A stretch of 64,000 nucleotides of DNA from Planctomycetota bacterium (lineage in GTDB: Bacteria > Planctomycetota > UBA1135 > UBA2386). The notes below the pieces were generated by a model. That model was not told the origin of the DNA and did no database searches. It saw only the letters and a list, made by a program, of their open reading frames with translations. The DNA is taken from the NCBI GenBank assembly GCA_021776805.1, contig JAJFFD010000074.1, forward strand, positions 62,001 through 126,000, written 5' to 3'. Below, in pieces: positions 46,377 through 54,986 of this stretch. Numbering within the stretch: position 1 is the stretch's first letter; each line of letters begins with the position of its first letter. Made by a program: the position numbers and the translations under genes.

Positions 46377-47739
46377 CTCTCGGCGGCAGGAGCTGCTTGA
46401 TGCCGATGGCCAGGCCCAGGGCGGCCACCGGCAGCAGATGGTAGATCACTCGATCCGCTGCGGTTTCCAAGTGCCAGCCGAGCACTCGGTTGGTGGCGAT
46501 GAAAACCGCGACGTAGCCAGCTAACCCAGCGATCACGAGAAGGCTCAGCTCGCGAAGCTCAGAGCGCCAGAGGGCAGGCCCCATTCCGATACAGAGAGCG
46601 AGAAAACAGGGGATGAGCAGCCTGCCCTCTTCCGGATCGCAGAGTTCCGCCGCAAAGCGCGTAGAAACCGGCCCCAGGCGCTCCGTGAAATTGCCCCCCA
46701 GTCGACTCCAGAATCCACCGCTCTCACCAATGTCCGGATTGAAGAGGTCGTTGGCCAGCCCAAAGTAGAGGTTGAAGCCTATGCCGACCCCTACCACCAG
46801 CAGGCATGGCAAGAGCTGCAGCAACCATGCTCGACGGGTCTCTGATCGCAACGCGCTGCCACCGCCAACCAGAATCCCGAACCAGATCAAGCCCAGCATG
46901 AGTCCCTCGTTCTTGCTCCAGAGGACAGTGCAGATGCCAAGCGTGTGTAGCGAAAGCCAGGCCGTAGAACCGTCCTCACGCCAGCGCAACCAGGCATCGA
47001 CAGCGACCAACAGCCCTGTTGCCAAGATCAGATCGGAACAAGCCCAGCTGGCCTGCTGCAGACTGTTCTCGTTCATGAATAGCAGGAGCAGAGCTGGCGC
47101 AACCAACCATGAGGATGCATGCCGTGCCACCGCCGATCCAAGGGCGAGGAGCATGGCAAAGACATAGATCTGAATCGCAACCCTACCCAGGTACGGATCG
47201 ATTCCGCCATGAACTGCGAATGCCCAAACCTGCACCAATGGATTGAGCAGAGGATAGTCCGCATGCAGGACGTACTGCTGCAAACCCACGGCGCGACCAG
47301 CCGGGCCAGGCTCGAAAAGCACATGCGCCTTTGCCGCCCAGATGTTGGCCTCGTCGCCATAGCTGACCGGCACCAGGGCCGCTGCCATGACTTGCTCGGC
47401 GCAGAGCAGACTTATCAGTCCTATGCCCAGCCAGGCGAGAACCCTGGCCGGCTGCGATGCTCCCCTGCTGCCGGACAGCTGTGGCACTCGAGACTGGGCT
47501 CGAAAGCCAAGGTAGAAGGCGATGCCAAAGACCAGGAAGCCGAGAAGCAGGCCGTTTCCAGGTCTTTCGAGGAGAGTCCATAGCAAGAGCGGCGGGGCGA
47601 GAAGCAGGCAGCCGCCCAAGTAGGCCCAGGCAAGAAAGCCCATCGGATCGCTGCGCAGACTCAAGCCGCGATTGCGCAGAAAGGCCCAGCCGATCGTGAG
47701 GGGCAGAAGGACTAGCCACATCAGTTCCAGGATCAGCAT
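46351..47739 (-). CDS. Polytopic membrane protein, GT-C glycosyltransferase-like
   Basis: The 462-residue protein has about ten hydrophobic segments. The first outer loop contains an acidic pair in VSYGDEANIWAAKAH, the position of the catalytic D-E/D-D motif of GT-C enzymes such as GT39/GT83 family members. A long outer loop (NPDIGESGGFWSRLGGN) separates the later helices. GT-C enzymes use polyprenyl-phosphate sugars to glycosylate lipids or proteins outside the membrane. The neighbour just upstream (five-base gap) is a small membrane protein, probably co-expressed. I cannot name donor or acceptor. Confidence 0.68.
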   Translation of the reverse strand: MLILELMWLVLLPLTIGWAFLRNRGLSLRSDPMGFLAWAYLGGCLLLAPPLLLWTLLERPGNGLLLGFLVFGIAFYLGFRAQSRVPQLSGSRGASQPARVLAWLGIGLISLLCAEQVMAAALVPVSYGDEANIWAAKAHVLFEPGPAGRAVGLQQYVLHADYPLLNPLVQVWAFAVHGGIDPYLGRVAIQIYVFAMLLALGSAVARHASSWLVAPALLLLFMNENSLQQASWACSDLILATGLLVAVDAWLRWREDGSTAWLSLHTLGICTVLWSKNEGLMLGLIWFGILVGGGSALRSETRRAWLLQLLPCLLVVGVGIGFNLYFGLANDLFNPDIGESGGFWSRLGGNFTERLGPVSTRFAAELCDPEEGRLLIPCFLALCIGMGPALWRSELRELSLLVIAGLAGYVAVFIATNRVLGWHLETAADRVIYHLLPVAALGLAIGIKQLLPPRASALTPTR

Positions 47740-47744
47740 TGGCG

Positions 47745-48299
47745 CTAGCCACCCCCAAGAAGATAGAGCTCGCAGTGCTTGTCCGAATGCACCAGTTGCC
47801 AGCGCGAATCGGGCAGAGGCCGCCTGCCTCGCTGCATCCTCAGCAGGTAGTAGCTCTGATCCAAGTCCCCGGAGATCGACTCGGCAGCGGCAACCGGGTC
47901 CGGTAGATCACGGAGCATGCGCGGATAGAGAAGATGTCGTAACTGCAGGGCGAAGACGTGCAGCGCCAGGGTCTCCGCGTCCGAGCCGAATACCTTCCCA
48001 GGATTCTCCCGGACGATGACCGCCGTTTGCGGCACCAAGTCTTCGATCTTTCGCAGACTGGCGTAGTACTCGCCCAGGGCATCCGCCAGGCGCTCATCTG
48101 ATCCAGCAAGGAGCGAGGTGGTCGCATTGCCCTCATCACCAGGAGCCAGGCTCTCGGCATACTGCAGACTGGCTGCAGCAACCTGCCAGGCGAGCACAAA
48201 GGCGAGTGGGTAGAAGAGCAGCGCTGAGATTGTGAGCCAGAACCGGCTGCCCTGCGGCCTTCGATCCTCTTCCTCTGCCAAGGAAGACCCCGTCTTCAT
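47745..48299 (-). CDS. Single-pass membrane protein of unknown function
   Basis: The 184-residue protein has a polar N-terminus and one transmembrane helix (about 23-45; FWLTISALLFYPLAFVLAWQVAAASL). An extracytoplasmic domain follows of mostly helical character, ending DSDKHCELYLLGGG-like. No known motif was seen. It starts at the M20 gene's stop (ATGA overlap) and ends five bases before the GT-C gene starts. I infer an accessory role to that membrane enzyme, as sequence alone is not informative. Confidence 0.65.
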   Translation of the reverse strand: MKTGSSLAEEEDRRPQGSRFWLTISALLFYPLAFVLAWQVAAASLQYAESLAPGDEGNATTSLLAGSDERLADALGEYYASLRKIEDLVPQTAVIVRENPGKVFGSDAETLALHVFALQLRHLLYPRMLRDLPDPVAAAESISGDLDQSYYLLRMQRGRRPLPDSRWQLVHSDKHCELYLLGGG

Positions 48300-49618
48300 C
48301 GTCGGTCCAAGGCCAAGACGGTCTGCAGCAGCACGTTGGCTCCGGCTGTGACTTGTTCCCTGGAGGAATACTCCTCTGGGGAGTGGCTTATGCCCGCGCG
48401 GCTAGGCACGAAGATCATGCCAATCGGAGCAAACTGGGCGATGCTCTGCGCATCATGCCCGGCACCACTGGGCATCGCCTGCTGCCGAAGTCCCAGGTCA
48501 TCGGCAGCTTTGCTGATGAGCGCTTGAATCTCCTGATCCGTGGGCGCAGCCTCGCTCTTGTAGTATTCCTCAGCTGAAAACTCAGTCCCAGACTCCTCTG
48601 CGATCAGAAGGCCAGCAGCCTTGACGCTGGCATAGACCGCTTCAATCTTCGCCATCTCCAAGTCCCGGATCTCGAGACTCAATTCCGTTCGGCCAGGAAT
48701 CACGTTGGCAGCTCCAGGCTGCGCCTCGATCTTGCCAACCGTTGCCACCTGACGACCGGGCATCGACTTGGCGATCCGATGGACTGCAGTGATGAACTGG
48801 GCTGCTGCGACCAGGGCGTCCTGGCGCTGAGACATTGGTGTCGTGCCCGCGTGGTTGGCAAAGCCCGTAAACTCAATACGCCAGCGCTTGATGCCAACGA
48901 TTCCTTGCACGACACCGATGGGTACGCCAGCAGCTTCGAGCAGGGCACCCTGCTCGATATGCAGCTCCAAGAAGGCAGCGATGCTCCCCGCTTCACGTTT
49001 GAGAGAGGCGATAGCCTCTGGCTCCCCGCCAACCAGCTCAATTCCTGCAGCGATGCTGAGTCCGGCAACGACTTCTCGCTCCAGATCCGCAGCACTCACC
49101 TCACCCGCCAAGGCCTTGCTACCGGTCTTGCCATTCTCTTCGTTGCTGAAAATGATCACCTCTAATGGGTGCTCGAGCTGCAATCCTCTATCGGCCAGGG
49201 TCTGGGCCACTTCGATGGCGGCCAGACTCCCAAGCGGGCCATCGAATCTCCCCCCCTGCGGAACCGAGTCGATATGCGAGCCGAGCACGATCGGCGGCAG
49301 ATCAGCATTGGCCCCAAGCTTGCGACCGATCAGATTGCCGGCCGCATCAACACTGATCTGGAGATCGGCCGCCTGCAGCCAACGGGAAACCAGAGCTCTC
49401 GCCGCCATATCCGCAGGAGTAAAGGACATCCGCATGGCCCCGCCCCCAGCCTCACGGCCAATCTCACCGAGCTCGAGGAGGCCGCGGTAAAGCCTTCCCC
49501 CATCGACACGCAGTTGTTCTGTGGCCTCTTGCGCTAGCAGGGCATGAGGGCCCAGCAAGGTGAGCGCAAGAGCAGCAGCACTCGGCAGCATCCTGCAGTG
49601 GAGATTCGAAGCCAGCAT
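48296..49618 (-). CDS. Secreted M20-family Zn-dependent amidohydrolase (N-carbamoyl-amino acid/allantoate amidohydrolase type)
   Basis: The 440-residue protein has a signal peptide (cleavage near LLAQE) and the M20 metal-binding set: GSHIDSVPQGGRFDGPLG (His and bridging Asp), FSNEENG (catalytic Glu-Glu) and FLELHIEQG (third-site His). GIVGIKRWRIEFTGFANHAGTTPM is the dimerisation-domain block typical of allantoate and carbamoyl-amino-acid hydrolases. The leader is unusual for this normally cytoplasmic family. The stop overlaps the next gene's start. A ring-opened ureide or N-carbamoyl substrate is likely. Confidence 0.85.
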   Translation of the reverse strand: MLASNLHCRMLPSAAALALTLLGPHALLAQEATEQLRVDGGRLYRGLLELGEIGREAGGGAMRMSFTPADMAARALVSRWLQAADLQISVDAAGNLIGRKLGANADLPPIVLGSHIDSVPQGGRFDGPLGSLAAIEVAQTLADRGLQLEHPLEVIIFSNEENGKTGSKALAGEVSAADLEREVVAGLSIAAGIELVGGEPEAIASLKREAGSIAAFLELHIEQGALLEAAGVPIGVVQGIVGIKRWRIEFTGFANHAGTTPMSQRQDALVAAAQFITAVHRIAKSMPGRQVATVGKIEAQPGAANVIPGRTELSLEIRDLEMAKIEAVYASVKAAGLLIAEESGTEFSAEEYYKSEAAPTDQEIQALISKAADDLGLRQQAMPSGAGHDAQSIAQFAPIGMIFVPSRAGISHSPEEYSSREQVTAGANVLLQTVLALDRR

Positions 49619-49665
49619 GGTGGAGTGATCTTAGCTCGTCGCCCGGAAGACTCTATGATCAGGCC

Positions 49666-50181
49666 ATGAACTCGGAGAACGCCATCGCCCGATCACTGGT
49701 CGCCTGCTTTCGCAAGCATATGCTCGATGAGTATCTCCCTCGCATCAGAAACTGCGTCGAGATGCTCAACCGCGAGGAGGTCTGGCGGAGACCTTCCAGC
49801 CATGGGAATTCCATCGCCAACCTGCTCATCCACCTGGCCGGCAACACTCGTCAATGGATCCTATGTGGGCTAGGAGGCGAATCCGATCGACGCGATCGCG
49901 ATTCCGAATTCGCGGCGCGAGCGGAGGCCACGCAAGCTGAGCCGAAAGAACTCATGCGCAGCCTGGAAGAAACTGTACAGGCGGCGGTGAAAGTCGTCGC
50001 CAGTCTGAGTCCTGAGGAACTGACGCAGGTCCGAGACTTTCAAGGCGGTCGCTATCGTGGCGACGGGGTTTCCGGCGTAGTCCACGTCCTCGAGCACTTC
50101 TCAGGCCATGCCGGCCAGATCTATGCCTTCACGAAGCAGCTGAAGGACATCGACCTGCGATTCTACGCGCACCTGGAATAG
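49666..50181 (+). CDS. DinB/DUF1572-like four-helix protein
   Basis: The 171-residue protein has the DinB-type helical bundle with its metal-binding histidines: HLAGNTRQWI in helix 2 (His) and HVLEHFSGHAGQIYAF in the last helix (two or three His). Many DinB-like proteins are thiol-dependent S-transferases, and others have no known activity. It is monocistronic and convergent with the respiratory operon, with only seven bases between stops. Codon use is like its neighbours. Confidence 0.85.
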   Translation: MNSENAIARSLVACFRKHMLDEYLPRIRNCVEMLNREEVWRRPSSHGNSIANLLIHLAGNTRQWILCGLGGESDRRDRDSEFAARAEATQAEPKELMRSLEETVQAAVKVVASLSPEELTQVRDFQGGRYRGDGVSGVVHVLEHFSGHAGQIYAFTKQLKDIDLRFYAHLE

Positions 50182-50188
50182 GGGCCAA

Positions 50189-50767
50189 TCAACTCGGCTG
50201 TACCGCAATGGCGTCTGCCGGGCAGAGATAGACGCAGACTCCACAGCCTGTGCAGGCCTCCAGGTCTACCTGCGGACTGCAGCCATAGCTGACGCGCACG
50301 GCCCGCGGCCTAACCGGGCATGCCTCCTGACAGCTCTCACAGATACTCCCCTGCGCAGCGTAGCAAGCACCCATATCGACGACTGCAGATCCCATGCGTA
50401 TGGACCCGGGTGCTTCTACCGGCTGCAGCGCGCCAGTCGAACAGGCCTCGATGCAGGGGATGTCCTTGCAGAGCCAACAAGGATTGTCCTCCGGAATGAT
50501 GATCGGGAAGCCGGCAAGATCTTCACCAAACTCGGGCCCGGTCTTGCGAATGGCCTGCTTGGGACAGGCGGTGATACAGTCATTGCATGCCGTGCATAAC
50601 TGCCGAAACTCTACTTCGTTCACAGCACCAGGCGGTCGCAGGAGGCGTGGTGCTTCGCACTGGGGTTCCGACGCAGTCTCGGTAGAACACGCAACCAGGC
50701 CTTCCTCCAGCGATCGGAGTATCTGCTCGAATCCAGCCCTGAAGAAGTTCCGTCGATTGCAGTCCAT
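50189..50767 (-). CDS. NapF-type polyferredoxin
   Basis: The protein has 192 residues from the ATG at 50767, five bases after the preceding stop. It begins MDCNRRNFFRA, a short twin-arginine-like leader. It has four cysteine clusters for [4Fe-4S] centres: CTACNDCITACP, CWLCKDIPCIEAC, CYAAQGSICESCQEACP and CTGCGVCVYLCP. The segment RLLRPPGAVNEVEF also occurs (as RPPGA[VL] with an acidic tail) in the two ferredoxins upstream in this operon, so the three are paralogues. It is the last gene of the nap-like operon and probably passes electrons or aids cluster assembly for the molybdoenzyme. Confidence 0.82.
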   Translation of the reverse strand: MDCNRRNFFRAGFEQILRSLEEGLVACSTETASEPQCEAPRLLRPPGAVNEVEFRQLCTACNDCITACPKQAIRKTGPEFGEDLAGFPIIIPEDNPCWLCKDIPCIEACSTGALQPVEAPGSIRMGSAVVDMGACYAAQGSICESCQEACPVRPRAVRVSYGCSPQVDLEACTGCGVCVYLCPADAIAVQPS

Positions 50768-50772
50768 GGCAC

Positions 50773-52734
50773 TCACATAGCCGAACTGCGCATTTCCATA
50801 GGCTGCTTGAGCAACCACAGGCTGAAGATGCTGAACAACACCATGCCAATCAGCATGGGTATCTGACTGCGAAAGGCTGCGCCTTTCGCGGGATAGAGAT
50901 TTCGCGCGCTGCAGTCCGCAACCCAGAGAGCGAAGACATGACCGACCAACACCAGTATTACCTGCATGATCCACAGGCTTGGCAGGCTCACTAGCGGTGC
51001 AATCACCCACTCAGCTGTGCCGAAGAGATTCCAGGGGCCAATGCCGGCAGCACCCAGGAAACTCCAACTCTCTCCTGGCAGATAGCCCAATGGATTGGAA
51101 AGCAGGGGGATGACCTTCTGCCCCTCCATGAGCATGTGCTCGAGGTTGTGGGCGAGATGATAGAAGAGCGCGATCGGTAGCAGCGAGTAAGCGAAGGCGA
51201 TGAAAGCCCTGTCATAGCTAACCTGCGGATTGCGTCCGAGAATCACCGTGCCTTTGACCAATATGGCATAGATCAGGATCGGGCCGGCGAGCAGGAGGAA
51301 CATGCCAAAGCTGAAGGCAGGGATATAGGCGAGCTGCAGGCTCTCCTCGAAGAAACCGAGCATGTCCTTCCAGATCTTGGTCATGGTCAGCCCGTGGAAT
51401 CCAGTGATCGCCAACATCAAGAGCGCCAGATAGGCCTCGTCACGTCGCGGCCGGCCTTTTTCCACGAGATCTGCGCCCCAGGGACGAGCACGCACGGTCA
51501 TGTTGTCAGAAGGACAGGTCTTCACACACTCCATGCAGTTGATGCAGTACGTGTTCTGCTTCAGAGTCCCGGGGAAGAGATTGGTGGGACAGCCAAATCC
51601 TTTCTCGTTGCCCTTGTAGCAGTCCTGAGTCGCGCAGCTGTGACAGAGCTCAGGCTCGCGAGCCCGCACCTCAGTGGCACTGAATAACGCGTACAGACCG
51701 GAGACCCGACCGACCAGACATCCATAGCGGCAAAAGGCTCGCCGCTCGAAGACGAGCACGGCAAGCAAGGTCAACGAGAGCATGCCCAAACCCAACATCG
51801 CCGTCGCTTGCGGGTTCATGGTGATCCCGAAGCCAAGCTCCAGCCAGGTAAGTCCGACAAAGAACGCCGTTGCCAAGAAGATGTTTCGCAAGGGCTTGGG
51901 CCAGGACAAACCGAGTCCCAGACCTTCTTTGCCCTTCCCCCAGAAGCGCAATCTCTCCACCCAGCCGGCAACCGCATCCCAGGGACAGACATAGCACCAG
52001 GCCTTGCCGAAGAACATGATCAGCACGACCAGGCCTCCCCACCAGATCGTCCAGGTCATCAGAGGAGCGATATTCAGGGCTGCAAGTTGATTGCCAAAGA
52101 GGCCGGCGACGATGATGAGCGCGAAGAGCAGAACAAAGATCAACTGGCAGAGGAATCGGAAGGGGGCCCAGCGCACGAGCGAGCCGATCCAGGATGGGCT
52201 CAGCAGGTCTATCCGAGCCGCGCTTGGCGGCTTGTTGCGCCGGGAACGAGCGATCCACTCGAAGAGTCCAAAGCTCAAGATGAGCACGACGGCGATGGAG
52301 GAGCCGTAGAGCCAATCCGGGATGCCCCACATGCTATGGATAAAGTAACCCGCAGGGTCCGCGGCAAAGGCTGCCCGATGATCTTCTAGGCAAAAGTGAT
52401 AGGTCGTATCCTGCCAGGTGTAGGCAGGATTCTCGCTGCTAACCTGCTTGCGGATGCCCTGATCAGCCAGGCAAACCAGGCAGTTCTCGCTCAGGTAGTC
52501 CCCGGGCGCTGCGAGAAACAACTCCCGACAATTCTCCGTGCAAAAGTGGTATCGCCGACCTGCGTACTCCGCGGTGATGCGGTCACCCACATCCATCTGG
52601 CAGACGAGATCTCGCGACACGACTTCGCGTATCCCTCCGCTGCCTGCCTCGCCATCTCTGGAGCCCACATTGTCAAAGAGGACAATGAGACCAAGGGTAC
52701 CGAAAAGCAGATAAGGAAAGAGAAGGCGCAGCAT
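50773..52734 (-). CDS. NosR/NapH-like membrane ferredoxin with N-terminal YHS-type domains
   Basis: The 653-residue protein has an N-terminal transmembrane segment. Two YHS-like metal-binding modules lie at about 35-85 (LVCQMDVGDR...YHFCTENCRELF) and 85-130 (CLVCLADQG...YHFCLEDHR). Several transmembrane helices with cysteine motifs CYVCPWDAVAGW and CRYGCLVGRVSG follow, then a ferredoxin region CHSCATQDCYKGN...CINCMECVKTCP. The membrane core resembles NosR and NapH, which take electrons from quinol to periplasmic reductases, but the usual NosR FMN domain is replaced by YHS domains. It is seventh in the operon. Copper or iron sensing by YHS is inferred. Confidence 0.78.
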   Translation of the reverse strand: MLRLLFPYLLFGTLGLIVLFDNVGSRDGEAGSGGIREVVSRDLVCQMDVGDRITAEYAGRRYHFCTENCRELFLAAPGDYLSENCLVCLADQGIRKQVSSENPAYTWQDTTYHFCLEDHRAAFAADPAGYFIHSMWGIPDWLYGSSIAVVLILSFGLFEWIARSRRNKPPSAARIDLLSPSWIGSLVRWAPFRFLCQLIFVLLFALIIVAGLFGNQLAALNIAPLMTWTIWWGGLVVLIMFFGKAWCYVCPWDAVAGWVERLRFWGKGKEGLGLGLSWPKPLRNIFLATAFFVGLTWLELGFGITMNPQATAMLGLGMLSLTLLAVLVFERRAFCRYGCLVGRVSGLYALFSATEVRAREPELCHSCATQDCYKGNEKGFGCPTNLFPGTLKQNTYCINCMECVKTCPSDNMTVRARPWGADLVEKGRPRRDEAYLALLMLAITGFHGLTMTKIWKDMLGFFEESLQLAYIPAFSFGMFLLLAGPILIYAILVKGTVILGRNPQVSYDRAFIAFAYSLLPIALFYHLAHNLEHMLMEGQKVIPLLSNPLGYLPGESWSFLGAAGIGPWNLFGTAEWVIAPLVSLPSLWIMQVILVLVGHVFALWVADCSARNLYPAKGAAFRSQIPMLIGMVLFSIFSLWLLKQPMEMRSSAM

Positions 52735-52738
52735 GGTC

Positions 52739-53320
52739 CTATGTGGCTCGCGCCATGTACCTCGCGCGCTTGATTTTGATGGCCCGGATCACAACGAGCA
52801 GAAAGCCGATCGTCGCCGCCCACAGAGCCAGCTTGACTGCCAGACTCTCCGGATCGCCAACCATGATTGGCAGATCGATTTCATAGGGCTCCCCTTCGAT
52901 CTCCATCTCCATGCGGACAATGTACTTGCCAGCCTCACCATAGACCGGGGAGAACTTGTGCATGTTGTCTTCGAAGCGGGTGTCCGTCGGCCCAAACACC
53001 ACTTCACGTTGACCGAAGTTTTCGCGAAAGACTTTCGCTTGAATGGGACCTGAAAAGACATCGGCCTGGCCATCCTTCTTGTAGATGTAGGCGTGCATCT
53101 GGGTCAGCTCATGCGGCACAGGTTTGCCTGGATAGCCGGTCATTTCCAAGAGATAGGGTCCGGCCGCAACCTTGTAGGTAATCACCGGCGCCTGCGGGTA
53201 GTTCTCGCTGTAGGCGTAATGCGGGATGCCCATGATGTGATGTGCCAGGGGCGTCTCGACCAGAATCAGAAGGCAGAGCAGACTCAACAAAGCCTGCTTC
53301 CAGCCGGCGAAGATCTTCAT
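52739..53320 (-). CDS. Small exported membrane protein of the nap-like operon, unknown
   Basis: The 193-residue protein has an N-terminal signal (MKIFAGWKQALLSLLCLLILVE) and a His-rich start to the mature part (AHHIMGIPHYAY). A beta-rich domain follows with IYKKDGQADVFSGPIQ and FEDNMHKFSPVYGEAGKYIVRMEM, resembling FixH-like or copper-chaperone beta sandwiches. A C-terminal transmembrane helix with a basic tail ends it. Metal binding by the His/Met set is possible. It lies between the NapH-like gene (four-base overlap) and the NosR-like gene (four-base gap), so it belongs to the complex. I know no family name for it. Confidence 0.62.
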   Translation of the reverse strand: MKIFAGWKQALLSLLCLLILVETPLAHHIMGIPHYAYSENYPQAPVITYKVAAGPYLLEMTGYPGKPVPHELTQMHAYIYKKDGQADVFSGPIQAKVFRENFGQREVVFGPTDTRFEDNMHKFSPVYGEAGKYIVRMEMEIEGEPYEIDLPIMVGDPESLAVKLALWAATIGFLLVVIRAIKIKRARYMARAT

Positions 53321-54366
53321 TCTCCCTCCCTCCTACCCGCCATCGCGACAGGACTGTCATTTGAGGCAAAGCGCAAGTGCAGAGCGTCGTCGTTACAACT
53401 GGAGATGCAGAGTCCGCAGTTGTCACATTCCATTCCGGTCTTGTCGATCATCGGGTTGAGGTCCATTTCGCAGGCAACGGCGCATGCGCCGCATTTCGTA
53501 CAGCGATCCGAACTGCGGACGACACGCAGGACCCGAAAGCGACCCAGAAGGCTGTAAACAGCACCGCCTGGACAGAGGGAACGGCACCAAAGGCGAGCCC
53601 CGAATAGGATCTCAACAACCGCGATGAGCAGCAGAAACCATGCGGCCAGGGTGAGTCCGACTGCGCTGAAGCCGAGCAGACCATCTTCGGCACGGTCGAA
53701 CATGACCGTGACGCCGTTATGCAACTCTCGCCCCATCAACGCCGGCGGGTAGAGATAGCCGAGAAAGGGCACGCCAAAGAGCAGGCTCAGGAAGAGCCCG
53801 AGAACCAAGAGGACGTACTTGTTCCCATACCAGAGTCGCGCGCGACCGGGTTTGATCTCCAAGAAGCGCAAGACCGACCTGAGCTTGCCGCTCAGTTCGA
53901 GGCCGAAGCCGACGGGACAGATCCAGGAACAGAAGAATCTGCCGAGCAAGATGCTGAGCGCAACCGGAATGAGTATTCCCAGGATCAAGACCCAGCGTAC
54001 TGAACGACTGGCAAAGGCTGATTCGAGAGCAGCCAGGGGATCCGTCAGACTCACCCCAAAGAACTCGAAGGACCAGGTTGTGCCCTTCAAGTTACGAGAG
54101 GCAAGCAGGGCTTCCTTGTCGTTCCGCCGTTGATTATCACCCCGCTGCACATCGGGTGCGGCCAGAAAGCGGATGGTCTGGTCCGTGTACTCGAGGGCTG
54201 CACCCTGGACGCTGCCCTCGAATCGATCCAGCACCTGATCCAGTTGACGGGCACTCAGATAGTTGCCATAGCGCGCGAGGATCGGCGTGAGCACGATCAG
54301 AGCCAGAACCAGGAACTGCACTCCTCGGCGAGACAACTGCAGCGGCTTGGGAAAGTTCACGACCAA
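53317..54366 (-). CDS. NapH-like membrane ferredoxin
   Basis: The 349-residue protein has about five transmembrane helices and the CxxxCP motifs of the NapH/CcoG/RdxA group: CSWICPVGFGLEL and CRSLCPGGAVYSLLG. Its cytoplasmic C-terminus holds two [4Fe-4S] sites, CTKCGACAVACEMDLNP and CDNCGLCISSCN. An inserted outer domain (about 55-100) is larger than in E. coli NapH. NapH with NapG passes quinol electrons to the periplasmic nitrate reductase when NapC is absent, and here no napC is seen. It overlaps the upstream ferredoxin gene by ten bases. Confidence 0.83.
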   Translation of the reverse strand: MVVNFPKPLQLSRRGVQFLVLALIVLTPILARYGNYLSARQLDQVLDRFEGSVQGAALEYTDQTIRFLAAPDVQRGDNQRRNDKEALLASRNLKGTTWSFEFFGVSLTDPLAALESAFASRSVRWVLILGILIPVALSILLGRFFCSWICPVGFGLELSGKLRSVLRFLEIKPGRARLWYGNKYVLLVLGLFLSLLFGVPFLGYLYPPALMGRELHNGVTVMFDRAEDGLLGFSAVGLTLAAWFLLLIAVVEILFGARLWCRSLCPGGAVYSLLGRFRVLRVVRSSDRCTKCGACAVACEMDLNPMIDKTGMECDNCGLCISSCNDDALHLRFASNDSPVAMAGRREGE

Positions 54367-54986
54367 CTCCTGCCGCTGGAGACTTGGATCGCCTTGCGCT
54401 CATGGACGATGCAGGCCTCCTCGCAGAGACCACAACCGACACAGTGCTCCGGATGTACGGTCGGCTTGTTGAAGAGCCCTTGAGTGATGGCCTTGTTGCG
54501 TAGGGGGCAGATTGTGTGGCAGGCTCCGCAGGCTCCGGTGCCGTTATGCGAGACACAAAGTCGCTCATCAACCACCGCGGTTCCCATACGGACTTCTGTC
54601 TTCGCAAAGAGCTCGCCCAGCGCCCCACTGGGGCAAACCTCAGTGCACTGCAGACAGAGGTTGCAAGCCCGGTCGGCAGCGGCGATGTACGGGCTGCCGG
54701 CGAGCTTCCCCTCCCAGGGCCCGAAGAGCTTTATGCATGCAGTGTCGCAAGCCTGCGCGCAGAGTTCGCAGCGAATGCAAGCCTGCAGGAAACTCTCCTC
54801 TGCAAGCGCCCCTGGTGGCCGGAGGATGCCCATGCGAGCCTCCTCGACAGGTCGTAGGGCGGGCGGCCGAGAAAACATCGACTGAACCCCATAGAGAAGG
54901 CCTCCCGCTGCCGCCACCCGAACGCCAGTACGCCCGATACGGGTCAGGAACTTCCGTCTCGGCAGAGGTTCGTTGGCTTCGACCAT
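54357..54986 (-). CDS. NapG/MauM-type exported polyferredoxin
   Basis: The protein has 209 residues from the ATG at 54986, which overlaps the previous stop (UGAUG). It has a twin-arginine leader (PRRKFLTRIGRTGVRVAAAGG). Four cysteine clusters are visible: CIRCELCAQACDTACI, CNLCLQCTEVCP, CVSHNGTGACGACHTICP and CVGCGLCEEACI. The GILRPPGALAEESF block is shared with its two paralogues here. This is the NapG role of a periplasmic ferredoxin between NapH and the catalytic subunit. Confidence 0.83.
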   Translation of the reverse strand: MVEANEPLPRRKFLTRIGRTGVRVAAAGGLLYGVQSMFSRPPALRPVEEARMGILRPPGALAEESFLQACIRCELCAQACDTACIKLFGPWEGKLAGSPYIAAADRACNLCLQCTEVCPSGALGELFAKTEVRMGTAVVDERLCVSHNGTGACGACHTICPLRNKAITQGLFNKPTVHPEHCVGCGLCEEACIVHERKAIQVSSGRSWS

